DNA from: Lentzea xinjiangensis
GTDB taxonomy: Bacteria > Actinomycetota > Actinomycetes > Mycobacteriales > Pseudonocardiaceae
Direction: 5' to 3'
DNA: 64,000 bases
NCBI RefSeq assembly: GCF_900110955.1
Contig: NZ_FOFR01000020.1
Location: forward strand, 62,001 to 126,000
Shown here: piece after piece, positions 33,591-42,226 of the stretch
How positions within the stretch are numbered: position 1 is the stretch's first letter
Layout of the letters: each line of letters starts with the position of its first letter
Notes under the pieces: model-generated
Told to the model about the DNA's origin: nothing
Seen by the model: the letters and a program-made list of their open reading frames with translations, nothing else
Databases searched by the model: none
Made by a program: the position numbers and the translations under genes

Positions 33591-34361
33591 GTGAGACGTC
33601 GCTTGGCCGGTGCAGGTTTACTGCTGTGGTGCGGGATTATGCTGGCACCGCCGGCGGCCTCCGCAGAGGACGGGTCCGTGCTGCTCGAGGCCGATGTGGA
33701 CGGCAGGCCCGTCGGGGTGGGCAACCTGGTGCTCGACCCCTCGGACACCGCCAAGGTGTCCGTTACGGTCCGCAACGGCACGGACACCGTGCAGCGCGTG
33801 AAGACCGTGCGGATCAGCGGCACCGCGCTGGCGTTGACCTTCTTCGCCTACGACACGACGGTCCCGTTCGACGTCCCGCCGCGCTCCGCCGAGACGCGGT
33901 CGTTCCCGCTCGACCCCTCCGACCTCGGCTCGCAGGCCATCGGTCTCCTGCCGGTCACCATCGAGGTCGTCGACGTGCGGCGGGAGACCATCGCGTCCGT
34001 CGGAACCACCGGGGACGTCAAGGGCTCGCTGTGGTCCGTGTACGGCGCGTTCGGGCTGGCGGTGCTGGTGCTGACGGCGTTGTCGTGGACCGCGGCCCTG
34101 ATCGCGCTGGCGCGCCGCCGGCTGCCCGCGAACCGGTGGCAGCGCGCCATGCGGTTCCTGCCCGCCGGCATCGGGACCGGGCTCGTCGCGGTGATCTCGT
34201 TGTCGGTGCTGCGGCTCGTCGCACCGTCACCGGCGGCCGAGATCCCGTTCATCGTCGGTGCCGCCGCGGTGGCGTTGCTCCTCGGCTACGTGACACCGCA
34301 TCCGGGTGAGCGGCGGGGGATGTCCGACCTGGACGCCGACACCGTGAGGATCCGGCTGTGA
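33591..34361 (+). CDS. Membrane protein with secreted N-terminal domain, kinase partner
   Basis: A 256-residue protein of unknown function. A signal peptide (LAGAGLLLWCGIMLAPPAASAE) leads to an extracytoplasmic beta-rich domain (~25-130; VSVTVRNGTDTVQRVKTVRISG, similar in style to bacterial DUF916-like Ig domains). Two or three membrane helices follow (~150-240). GTG 33591 has AAGG 8 bp upstream; GTG 33585 is possible. It overlaps the Ser/Thr kinase gene by GTGA, so it probably acts as the sensing partner of that kinase. Confidence 0.7.
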   Translation: MRRRLAGAGLLLWCGIMLAPPAASAEDGSVLLEADVDGRPVGVGNLVLDPSDTAKVSVTVRNGTDTVQRVKTVRISGTALALTFFAYDTTVPFDVPPRSAETRSFPLDPSDLGSQAIGLLPVTIEVVDVRRETIASVGTTGDVKGSLWSVYGAFGLAVLVLTALSWTAALIALARRRLPANRWQRAMRFLPAGIGTGLVAVISLSVLRLVAPSPAAEIPFIVGAAAVALLLGYVTPHPGERRGMSDLDADTVRIRL

Positions 34362-35956
34362 GCCTGCCGAGCGTGGTGGCCGCGCTCCCGCAGTACGCGG
34401 TCGGCGAGCAGATCGGCGAAGGCGGGATGGGGGTCGTCTACGGCGGCGTGCACCGGCAGCTCGGCCGGCCCGTCGCGATCAAACGGCTGCCGCACGCGGT
34501 GGCCGAGGACCCGCGGATGAGCGAGCGCTTCGAGCACGAGGCGCGGCTGCTCGCCCGGCTCGACCACCCGCACATCGTGCCGGTGTACGACTACGTCCGG
34601 CAGCAGGGCGAGCACCTGCTGGTGATGGAACGCCTCGACGGCGGCACCGTCTGGTCGCGGTTCTCCGGCGATGGACTGACCGCGCAGCAGTCGTGCGGCA
34701 TTGTGCTGGCGGCGTTGTCCGGCCTGCACGCCGCGCACGAGGCCGGCGTGCTGCACCTGGACGTGAAGCCGAAGAACCTGCTCTTCACCTCGACCGGCGT
34801 GGTCAAGGTGGCGGACTTCGGCATCTCCCAGGTGGTGTCGGAGGGCGCCACGCTCGTGACGCACGGCGGCGCGGTGCTCGGCACGCCCGCTTACATCGCG
34901 CCGGAACAGGCGATGGGCAACGCGTTGTCGCCCGCGGCCGACGTCTACGCGACCGGCACGATGCTCTACGAGCTGCTGTGCGGCGACCTGCCGTTCGACC
35001 GCGGCGGCGGGCCGATCGCGATGATCCAGAAGCGGGTGCACCAGGACCCGCGGCCGTTGCCGACCGTGCCGGAGCCCCTGGCGGGCGTGGTGATGCGCAG
35101 CATCGCGCGGGCCCCGGAAGCGCGGTACCGCAACGCCGAGACGTTCGCGATCGACCTGGCGGGCGCGGCCGGCCACCTGTTCGGCCCGGACTGGCTGGTG
35201 CGCCTGGGGATGCCGGTGCACCTGGCGCCGCAGGTGTCGGCGTCGTCCGCGCGCCCGTCGTTGCGGCCGGTCGAGCGGGACACCGCCTCGCTCACGCACC
35301 AGCCGATCCGCGCCACGCTGGTGGACCCGGTGCCCGCCGCGCGGCTGGGCGGCAGCGGCACGCTGGTGCCCGCCGCGCGGGTGATCGCGAAACCGGCGAC
35401 GCCGTGGGTGCTGTGGCTCGCGGCGGCGGTCGCCCTGCTCGCGCTGGTCGTCGTGCCGTTCCTGGCCTCCGGCCGGGAGCTGGCCGAGGTCGGCCACGAC
35501 CTGACCGAGCCGGTGGCCGAGCAGGGGAACCAGCTCGTGGTGAGCCTCGCCGGGATCGAGCTCGCGAACGTGCGGCGCGGGCCGGACGGGTTCGAGCTGC
35601 CCGGCGCGGCGCGCTGGATCGTGGGCGGAGCGGTGACGGCGTCGGTGGACGGGCGGGAGTTCCTGCTCGTGTCGAACCGGTCGCCGTGGCTGAGCATCAT
35701 GGGCACCGGGTCCGCGTTGCTGCTGCTCTTCACGCTCGCGTACCTGGAGTCGAACCTGCGGGCGCTGCGCCGGCGGCAGACCGGGATGGCCGCGGTGGTC
35801 GCGTCGGTGCCGCTCGGCTTCGGGCTGGGGCTGGCCGTGTGGCTGCTGGTGTCCGTACTGCTCAAGCACGAGCCGACGGCGGCGATCGCACTCACGTGCG
35901 GTGTGCTCGGCGCGGCGGCGGCGCTCAGCGCGTCGCTGGCTTCCCGGCGTGCTTGA
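34358..35956 (+). CDS. Membrane Ser/Thr protein kinase (PknB-like)
   Basis: A 532-residue kinase. The N-terminal kinase domain (~12-275) has GEGGMGVVY, Lys42 in VAIK, Glu61, a catalytic loop with His133-Leu134-Asp135 (the usual Arg is Leu, so it is a non-RD kinase) and DFG at 153. The activation loop ends LGTPAYIAPEQ. Three or four membrane helices follow (~350-530) with a ~100-residue loop between the first and second. It has no PASTA repeats. The partner membrane protein overlaps it (GTGA). The 3' end overlaps a tiny minus-strand ORF. Confidence 0.92.
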   Translation: MSLPSVVAALPQYAVGEQIGEGGMGVVYGGVHRQLGRPVAIKRLPHAVAEDPRMSERFEHEARLLARLDHPHIVPVYDYVRQQGEHLLVMERLDGGTVWSRFSGDGLTAQQSCGIVLAALSGLHAAHEAGVLHLDVKPKNLLFTSTGVVKVADFGISQVVSEGATLVTHGGAVLGTPAYIAPEQAMGNALSPAADVYATGTMLYELLCGDLPFDRGGGPIAMIQKRVHQDPRPLPTVPEPLAGVVMRSIARAPEARYRNAETFAIDLAGAAGHLFGPDWLVRLGMPVHLAPQVSASSARPSLRPVERDTASLTHQPIRATLVDPVPAARLGGSGTLVPAARVIAKPATPWVLWLAAAVALLALVVVPFLASGRELAEVGHDLTEPVAEQGNQLVVSLAGIELANVRRGPDGFELPGAARWIVGGAVTASVDGREFLLVSNRSPWLSIMGTGSALLLLFTLAYLESNLRALRRRQTGMAAVVASVPLGFGLGLAVWLLVSVLLKHEPTAAIALTCGVLGAAAALSASLASRRA

Positions 35957-36020
35957 CGGCCTGATCGACCAGGTCGGCGAACTCCTTCGCGTGCTCGTTC
36001 CCCGCGTTCCGGCGGTTCAC
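35925..36020 (-). CDS. Tiny ORF coupled to the histidine kinase (31 aa)
   Basis: GTG 36020 lies in the stop of the histidine kinase (GTGA overlap). The peptide MNRRNAGNEHAKEFADLVDQAVKHAGKPATR is helical and charged, with good third-position GC. It overlaps the 3' end of the convergent kinase gene by 32 bp. It may be a small regulator, a remnant of a lost gene (a response regulator would be expected here), or chance. No homologue is known to me. Confidence 0.3.
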   Translation of the reverse strand: MNRRNAGNEHAKEFADLVDQAVKHAGKPATR

Positions 36021-37273
36021 TCGCTGACCACGCGTTCCTTCGGGAACGACGCCGTCACCAGGAAGCCGCCGTCCTCGGTCGGTCCCGCCGCGAACGCGCC
36101 ACCGAGCAGCGTGGCGCGTTCGCGCAGGCCGACCAGGCCGTGGCCACCGCTCGGCAACGACGACGACGGGCTGGACGCGGCGGTGTTGCGCACCTCGACC
36201 CGCACGTCGTCGTCGTGGGCGTCGATGAGCACGGTCGCGCTCGCTCCCACGGCGTGCTTGCGGATGTTGGTCAGTGCCTCCTGCACCGTCCGGTAGACGG
36301 CGCCGGACACCGGCGTGGCGAGGTCCTCGACCGGTCCCTTGAGCTGGATCTTCACCTCGAAGCCCGCGTCCGCCGCCAGGTCGGGCAGCTCGTCGAGGCC
36401 GGGCTGGTTGTCGTCGGTGGTGCGCAGGACCGACACGAGCTGGCGGAGCTCGTCGAGCGTGCGCGTCGACAACGTGCGGATGGTGCCCGCGACCTGTTTG
36501 TGCTCGGCGTCGGCGACGGCCATGCGCAGCGCACCCGCCTGCATCGCGATGAGGCTGACCTGGTGCGACACCACGTCGTGCATCTCACGGGCGAGCTTGG
36601 CCCGTTCGTCGGCACGGATGGCGTGCGCGTGCAGCACTCGTTCTCTCTCGCGCGACTCGGCCAGTTCCGCGATGCGGCTCGACAGCTCCTGCCGCGCGTG
36701 CGCCAGCAGGCCGATCGCGATCGGCAGGCCCGCCACCAGGAAGCCGTAGATGGCGGAGTGGAAGTGCCCCGACGCCGGTCTCTCGATGAGCTCCTGCGGC
36801 GGCCAGGCGACGAACCGGCAGAGCCACACGAGTGCCGCGGCGAGACCGGTCTGCCAGGCGCCGACGTAGCGGCGCGCCACCGAGTACAGGGCGATCATCG
36901 CGGCGAGCTGCGACCAGCCGACGAAGAAGCCGGGGATGGTCAGCACGAGGGTGACGAACGGGAACCGGCGGCGCAGCGCCAGCGCGCCGACCGCGATCCA
37001 GTTGAGCCAGACCTGGTACTGCTCGACCGCGGGCAGGCCGGGCACCGGATCGGCCTCGAGCCACAGCCCGTACAGCCAGACGTCGAGCACCGCGAAGGAG
37101 ATCAGCGCCAGGTCGATCAGAACCTGGCGGTAGTCGCCACTCAGCGGCCAGCCCGAACCGGCCGCGGTCCCCTCCCGCCGTCGTCTGGCGGGGAGCAGCG
37201 TCGTGGTCAGGATCCGACCTCCCCTGTGAGCCTTCCGATCCCCACCGTACTGCGCGTATGCGGCGGTTGGCAT
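36017..37273 (-). CDS. NarL-type sensor histidine kinase
   Basis: A ~418-residue kinase. Five or six membrane helices (~40-190) form the sensor. The HisKA_3 dimerisation domain has ERAKLAREMHDVVSHQVSLI with the phosphoacceptor His, and the HATPase_c domain has EALTNIRKHAVGA and GGHGLVGLRERA. ATG 37273 has AAGGGG 7 bp upstream; ATG 37306 is the longer option. No response regulator lies next to it, which is unusual for this class; a 31-aa ORF overlaps the stop instead. Confidence 0.92.
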   Translation of the reverse strand: MPTAAYAQYGGDRKAHRGGRILTTTLLPARRRREGTAAGSGWPLSGDYRQVLIDLALISFAVLDVWLYGLWLEADPVPGLPAVEQYQVWLNWIAVGALALRRRFPFVTLVLTIPGFFVGWSQLAAMIALYSVARRYVGAWQTGLAAALVWLCRFVAWPPQELIERPASGHFHSAIYGFLVAGLPIAIGLLAHARQELSSRIAELAESRERERVLHAHAIRADERAKLAREMHDVVSHQVSLIAMQAGALRMAVADAEHKQVAGTIRTLSTRTLDELRQLVSVLRTTDDNQPGLDELPDLAADAGFEVKIQLKGPVEDLATPVSGAVYRTVQEALTNIRKHAVGASATVLIDAHDDDVRVEVRNTAASSPSSSLPSGGHGLVGLRERATLLGGAFAAGPTEDGGFLVTASFPKERVVSE

Positions 37274-37360
37274 TGGTTGCCCCTTTACCCCGACCTGCCC
37301 CGTCATGGGGGTAAGACGCCCTCACACGCGAATCGGTACGGCGCTCGGCTCACATATGTG

Positions 37361-37394
37361 CTACCGCACACGCTCGGGTGAGCGCGTGCGGTAG
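37361..37394 (-). terminator. Terminator after first DUF4360 gene
   Basis: CTACCGCAC/GTGCGGTAG and CGCTC/GAGCG pair around a GGGT loop with one mismatch. It lies 12 bp downstream of the DUF4360 stop on the minus strand. Confidence 0.75.
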
Positions 37395-37405
37395 TCACAG
37401 CACTG

Positions 37406-38035
37406 CTACGGGCAGGTCTTCCAGCTGAACCGGTACGTCGTGTCGATGGCACCGTCCGTCGAGTCCATGGACACGAAACTCGTCGTGGTGGCCGTGTCGG
37501 ACGTGCCGGGGTAGACGCGCAGCTCCGTGTTGATGTTGAAGTTCCGCTGCTCGCCGCAGGGGTGGTAGACGATCGCGGTGAGCTCGGTCGTGTCGGTCGC
37601 CTGCCACCCGTCGCTGTGCGGGCCGTTGTAGCGGTGGGTCGCCGCGTCGTTCTGCGACATGCCCTGGAAGTAGTAGTTGGCCTTCTGGACGGCGTAGGCG
37701 CCGCGTTCCAGGTGTGCGAAACCTCTGTAGTCGGCCTGGGCGATGCCGTAGGTGAAGCCCTGCGGCACGTTCACCCGCAGGTTGAGCTGGCAGTTCTTGC
37801 GGAAGTCGGTCGGCAGCGCACCGACGCCGACCTGGGCCAGGTAGTCGCTGTAGGTGACGGTGAAGGCCTTGTTGTCCTCCGACACCGCGACCGCCGCCGT
37901 CCCCGCCGGGCAGCCGGAGCCGTTGACCGTGACGATCTCGATGGTGAGGTGATCGGGCGGCGGCGTGGTGTTCGGCGCGCCGGGCGGGATGACGATGGAC
38001 GAGGCGAGCAGGGCAGCGGCAACCGCGGTGAGCAT
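37406..38035 (-). CDS. Secreted DUF4360 protein, copy 1
   Basis: A 209-residue exported protein. It has a signal peptide (LTAVAAALLASSIVIPPG), then the DUF4360 core: VTVNGSGCPAGTAAV, YSDYLAQVGVGALPTDFRKNCQL, VNVPQGFTYGIAQADYRGFAHLE and FSWKTCP at the end. Four Cys residues are likely paired. The family is secreted and common in actinomycetes and fungi, with no proven function. The paralogue upstream on the same strand ends 62 bp away, so they may be co-transcribed. Confidence 0.9.
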   Translation of the reverse strand: MLTAVAAALLASSIVIPPGAPNTTPPPDHLTIEIVTVNGSGCPAGTAAVAVSEDNKAFTVTYSDYLAQVGVGALPTDFRKNCQLNLRVNVPQGFTYGIAQADYRGFAHLERGAYAVQKANYYFQGMSQNDAATHRYNGPHSDGWQATDTTELTAIVYHPCGEQRNFNINTELRVYPGTSDTATTTSFVSMDSTDGAIDTTYRFSWKTCP

Positions 38036-38097
38036 GGGGCACCTTTCCGACGCGTCTCACGGGGTGGGTGGCGGCGGTGGCGGCCTTTACCGGAGAA

Positions 38098-38724
38098 TCA
38101 GCAGCGCTTCCACGAGAACTGGTAGAGCGTGCGCACTTCTCCGCGCGTGTAGTCCATCGTCATGAAACTGTTCGCATTGGCGTCCGAGGTTCCCTTGTCA
38201 ACGCGCAGGGAGCTGTTGACGTTGAGATTCTTCTTCTCGCCGCACGGGGCGTGGACGATGTCCGCGAACTCCGTTCGATGCTTGATCGACCAGTTGTCGT
38301 CGAACGGCCCGGCGAACGTGTGCTTCCATGTGTTGGTGGCCGATTGACCCTGGAAGTAGTAATTCACCCACTGGTGGCCCGTCGCTCCGCTTTCGAGGTG
38401 GGCGAAACCGGCGTAGGTCGCTTCCGCGATGCCGTACGTGAAGCCCTGCGGAACGTTGATCTGCAGGTGGAGCTGGCAGTTCTTGCGGAAGTCGGTCGCG
38501 GGAGCGCCCTTGCCGGCCTGGGCGAGGTAGTCGCTGTAGATCAACCAGAACGACGTGTTGTCCGGCGAGACGACCACTTCCGCGGTGCCTTGCCTGCACC
38601 CGGACCCGTTCACCGTCACCACGTCGACCGTCACCCGTTCCGAAGGAATCACCTCGGCGTGCGCGGGTGTGGACGACAATGTGAACAGCACTGCCAGAGC
38701 GGCTGCTGCCGTCGCTTTGCGCAT
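38098..38724 (-). CDS. Secreted DUF4360 protein, copy 2
   Basis: A 208-residue paralogue with start RKATAAAALAVLFTLSSTPAHAE, a clear signal peptide. ATG 38724 is chosen because the longer frame upstream is not signal-like. The core motifs are shared with copy 1 (VTVNGSGCRQGTAEV, YSDYLAQAGKGAPATDFRKNCQL, VPQGFTYGIAEATYAGFAHLE, FSWKRC). About half the residues differ, so the duplication is old compared with that of the peptidases. The function is not known. Confidence 0.9.
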   Translation of the reverse strand: MRKATAAAALAVLFTLSSTPAHAEVIPSERVTVDVVTVNGSGCRQGTAEVVVSPDNTSFWLIYSDYLAQAGKGAPATDFRKNCQLHLQINVPQGFTYGIAEATYAGFAHLESGATGHQWVNYYFQGQSATNTWKHTFAGPFDDNWSIKHRTEFADIVHAPCGEKKNLNVNSSLRVDKGTSDANANSFMTMDYTRGEVRTLYQFSWKRC

Positions 38725-38918
38725 GAAGTTGGCCCTTCCTGGTGCCTCTTTCTCAGCGTGGAGCGGCAGCGGTGCCGCGAAGGTTAGCGCAGACCCTCCA
38801 CCAATGGTGTGACCCGAATGGCGGATGTCACGCTGATGGAGCAGCTCGTGAGGAATTCCCGTGAACAACCGGCCACCTGGTGCTGAGGGAACGAATAGTT
38901 TCCGGCATACTGACGCGC

Positions 38919-39308
38919 ATGTCGCAAGCTGGGCTGGTGCTCGTGGTAGAGGACGAGGACCCCGTGCGGAGGTACACCGTCAGCCTGCTCGAGGAGCTCG
39001 GCTACGCGGTCCTGCAAGCCGGCGACGGGCAGCAGGCCATCGCGGTCCTGCGCGAGCGCCGCGCGGAGGTCAGCGCGATGCTGCTCGACCACAGCATGCC
39101 CGGCCTGTCCGGCGAGGAGGTGCTGGCCGAGCTGGAGCGCGAGGGCCTCACCGTGCCGGTCGTGCTGACCAGCGGCCACGACCGCACCGCGCTGGAGCGC
39201 CGGTTCGCCGGCCACGAGGTCGCCGGCTACCTGCAGAAACCGTTCCGGCTCGAGCAGCTCGACGAGACCGTGCGCGCCGCGCTCGCCAAGCGCGCTCAGG
39301 CGTCTTGA
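38919..39308 (+). CDS. Stand-alone receiver-domain protein
   Basis: A 129-residue response regulator with only a REC domain: VLVVEDEDPVRRYTV (acidic pocket), LLDHSMPGLSGEE (phosphoacceptor Asp in LLDH), LTSGHD and the Lys in LQKPF. It has no output domain. ATG 38919 follows CATACT by ~8 bp, so it is probably leaderless. It is convergent with the hybrid kinase gene and their 3' ends overlap by 13 bp. The close likeness of its REC to that of the kinase suggests a phosphorelay partner. Confidence 0.9.
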   Translation: MSQAGLVLVVEDEDPVRRYTVSLLEELGYAVLQAGDGQQAIAVLRERRAEVSAMLLDHSMPGLSGEEVLAELEREGLTVPVVLTSGHDRTALERRFAGHEVAGYLQKPFRLEQLDETVRAALAKRAQAS

Positions 39309-42148
39309 CGCAGCACGTCGCGCACCCGTTCGAGCAGGTCGGACTCCGCGTACGGCTTGGTGATCAGCACCTCGTCGTCGAGGACCTCGTCGGTCGTGTA
39401 CCCGGACATGTAGATCACCGCGGGCGCCGCGCCGGTCGAGCGGAGCAGCCGGACGAGCTCGGGACCGCCCATCTTCGGCATCACGACGTCGGTGAGCACG
39501 AGGTCGATGGTGCTGCGGTGCGCCGTCGCGAGCTGGAGCGCCTCCTGCCCGTCACCCGCCTCGATCACCGCGTAGCCCGCGGTCTCCAGCGAGCGCCTGG
39601 TCATGATCCGCACCTGCGCGTCGTCCTCCACGAGCAGCACCGTGCCGACGCCCCGGTGCGAGGTGATGCGACGCGCGCACGGCGCTTCGGGGGTGCCGTC
39701 GCGCTCGTGCGGCACCGGCAGGTAGACGTCGACGGTCGTGCCCACGCCGAGTGCGCTGCGCACCTCGATCTGCCCGCCGGACTGCTGCACGATGCCGAAC
39801 ACCGTGGACAGGCCCAGACCGGTGCCCTTGCCGACCGGTTTGGTGGTGAAGTACGGCTCGAACACCTGCGCCTGCACGTCCGCGGGCATGCCCGTGCCGG
39901 TGTCCTGGACGCGCAGCACGACGTACGCGCCCGGCCGCACGCCCACGATCCTCCCGGTGTCGCCCGCGCCGAGGGTGGCGTTCGCGATCGAGATCAGCAG
40001 CTTGCCGCCGTCGGGCATCGCGTCCCGGGAGTTGACGGCGAGGTTGAACACGATCTGCTCGACCTGGCCCGCGTCCGCCCACACCCGTGCGACGTCCCGC
40101 GGCAGGTGCATCTCCAGCTCGATGCGGTCGCCGACGAGCGTGCGCAGCATCGACCGGACCTTGGCCAGGTTCTCCCGCAGGTCGAGCGACTCCGGGTGCA
40201 GCACCTGCTGGCGGGTGAACGCGAGCAGCTGCCTGGTCAGGTTCGCGGCCCGTTCTCCGGCGTGCCGGATGTCCTCGATCGCCGCGCGCCGCGGGTCGTC
40301 CGGGAGAGTGCGCCGCAGCAGCATCTCGCTGTTGCCGTTCACGACCGTGAGGATGTTGTTGAAGTCGTGCGCGATGCCACCGGTCAGCCTGCCGATGGCC
40401 TCCATCTTCTGTGCGTGCCGTAGCTGCGCCTCTGTCTCGCCGACGCGTTCTTCGAGCCGTGCGCGCGCGTCCTTCAGTTCCTGCGTCAGCCGGATGCCGC
40501 GCAACGCGCTGCTGAGCTGTTGCTGCACGGCCTCGTAGATCCAGCCGGACGCCGGGCCCTCCTCGAAGATCACGTACCCGAGGTGGTCCTCGTCGGTGTG
40601 CAGCGGGGCGACCAGCGCGCTGAACGGCTCGGCCCGCCAGAACGGGTACGGCGTGAGGCTGGTGGTGGGGAACGGGGTGTCCGGCGGGGTCTTGAGCTCG
40701 TCGTTCTCGTAGCGGACGAGCACGCGCGCCGTGCCCGCGGTGTCGTACGCGATGACGTGGCAGCCGGGAATGCTCAGGCGGGGGAGTTCCTCGGTGAGGG
40801 CGTTCTTCAGCTCGTCGACGTCCCGTGAGGCGATGAGCCGTTGTCCTGCTTCACGGACCGTCTGGTCGTGGCGCTCGTGCGAGAGGTACTTGAAGCGTGC
40901 GTCCGTGGCGAAGGCATCACCCACGAGGAGCTGCACGCGCAGCCACAGGTTGTTGATGATCGTCGCGTCGCTGATCCGCGCCGTCACGAACTGATGCAGG
41001 TCGAACAGCGGTGGCCACCACCGCTCCGGTTCGCCGCCCGCGCGCGCACTCGCGCGGATGTACTCGGCCAGCAGTTCGAGGAACTCCGCGCCCTCGACCT
41101 CGCCCCGCCCCGCCGCCATCAGCTCGACGATCAGCTTCTCGGCCCATCCGTCCGGCAGCCGGGCCGACAGCGGGCCGAGCGAGCTGCGCAGGTGGTCGGC
41201 CACCGTGGCCGCGGTCGCCGACTCGGTGGTCCTCAGCCGGCCGTGCGCGGGCGCGTGACCGCCCAGCCCCGTCGGCAGGCAGCCGCACGACCGGCGCACG
41301 ACCAGCTCGGTCGGCATCGTCTGCCGGTGCACCGCCGGCCGGCCCCCGACCAGTGCCAGCGCCAGTTCCGCTGCCCGGAAACCCATCTCGCGAAACGGCG
41401 CCCGCACAGTGGTGAGGTCCTGCGTGCGGACGTTCGCGTGGTCGCCGTACCCGACGACGGCGACGTCCTCCGGCGTGCGCAGACCCAGCTCCTCCAACGC
41501 GGACACCACACCGATCGCGTAGTCGTCGTCGGCGGCGGCGATGGCGTCCGGCGGCTCCCCGAGCGAAGTGATCATCTCGCGCACCGCGTCGGCCGGTTCC
41601 CAGATGATCGAGCCGGGCACCGTGACGAGCGCCGGGTCGACCGGGATCCCGTGCCTGCGCAACGAATCCACGTACCCGTGGAACCGCTCCTGGGCCCCGG
41701 CATGGGTTTGCGGCCCCCCGACGAACGCGATCCGGCGCTTGCCGTGCACCTCGATGAGATGGTCAACGGCCTGTTCCATGCCGTTGCGGTTGTCCATGAG
41801 GATGGTTGGCCACTGGGCAAGGGGCGTCTCGACGCTCACGATGGGCATGGGCGCGTACCGCTTGACGTACTCGCGCATACCTTCAGGCCCGATGAGCTGC
41901 CCCACGCGCGTGGTCCACACGACGAGCGCATCGATCCGGTTCGGCGAAATGAGGTCGTACACCGTGTTGGCACGACGCTTGTGCGGGTCCGGGTGGTCGA
42001 GCTCGCTGCCCACGAAGCAGACGAGGTCGCACCCGAGGTGCTGAGCGCCGTCACTGACGCCACGCCACTGCTCACCCGCGAGCTCGATGAGCGGGCCAGC
42101 GGTGATCATCCCGATGGTGGGACGTCGCCTCGCACTGCCGTTCGCCAC
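39296..42148 (-). CDS. Hybrid histidine kinase with LacI-type sensor domain
   Basis: A ~950-residue fusion. Residues ~10-290 are a LacI/PBP1-like ligand-binding domain (TIGMITAGPLIELAGEQWRGV, KRRIAFVGGPQTHAGAQERFHGY, DAIAAADDDYAIGVVSALEELG, VVRRSCGC) without the LacI HTH and without a signal peptide, so it senses a cytoplasmic ligand. A GAF-like region (~430-560) follows. Then come a coiled linker, HisKA (GRLTGGIAHDFNNILTVVNG), HATPase_c (NLAVNSRDAMPDGG, GTGLGLSTVFGI) and a C-terminal REC (LVEDDAQVR, LVLTDVVMPKMGG, ITKPY). GTG 42148 has GGGGG upstream; a TTG lies further out. The ligand is unknown, perhaps a sugar. Confidence 0.92.
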   Translation of the reverse strand: MANGSARRRPTIGMITAGPLIELAGEQWRGVSDGAQHLGCDLVCFVGSELDHPDPHKRRANTVYDLISPNRIDALVVWTTRVGQLIGPEGMREYVKRYAPMPIVSVETPLAQWPTILMDNRNGMEQAVDHLIEVHGKRRIAFVGGPQTHAGAQERFHGYVDSLRRHGIPVDPALVTVPGSIIWEPADAVREMITSLGEPPDAIAAADDDYAIGVVSALEELGLRTPEDVAVVGYGDHANVRTQDLTTVRAPFREMGFRAAELALALVGGRPAVHRQTMPTELVVRRSCGCLPTGLGGHAPAHGRLRTTESATAATVADHLRSSLGPLSARLPDGWAEKLIVELMAAGRGEVEGAEFLELLAEYIRASARAGGEPERWWPPLFDLHQFVTARISDATIINNLWLRVQLLVGDAFATDARFKYLSHERHDQTVREAGQRLIASRDVDELKNALTEELPRLSIPGCHVIAYDTAGTARVLVRYENDELKTPPDTPFPTTSLTPYPFWRAEPFSALVAPLHTDEDHLGYVIFEEGPASGWIYEAVQQQLSSALRGIRLTQELKDARARLEERVGETEAQLRHAQKMEAIGRLTGGIAHDFNNILTVVNGNSEMLLRRTLPDDPRRAAIEDIRHAGERAANLTRQLLAFTRQQVLHPESLDLRENLAKVRSMLRTLVGDRIELEMHLPRDVARVWADAGQVEQIVFNLAVNSRDAMPDGGKLLISIANATLGAGDTGRIVGVRPGAYVVLRVQDTGTGMPADVQAQVFEPYFTTKPVGKGTGLGLSTVFGIVQQSGGQIEVRSALGVGTTVDVYLPVPHERDGTPEAPCARRITSHRGVGTVLLVEDDAQVRIMTRRSLETAGYAVIEAGDGQEALQLATAHRSTIDLVLTDVVMPKMGGPELVRLLRSTGAAPAVIYMSGYTTDEVLDDEVLITKPYAESDLLERVRDVLRQDA

Positions 42149-42226
42149 AGAACCCCCGCTGCTCAACGCAATTCGGGATGATACGCGGTGTCGAGGGGAA
42201 AGCCCGCCGTGCTACCGGGGTGATTG

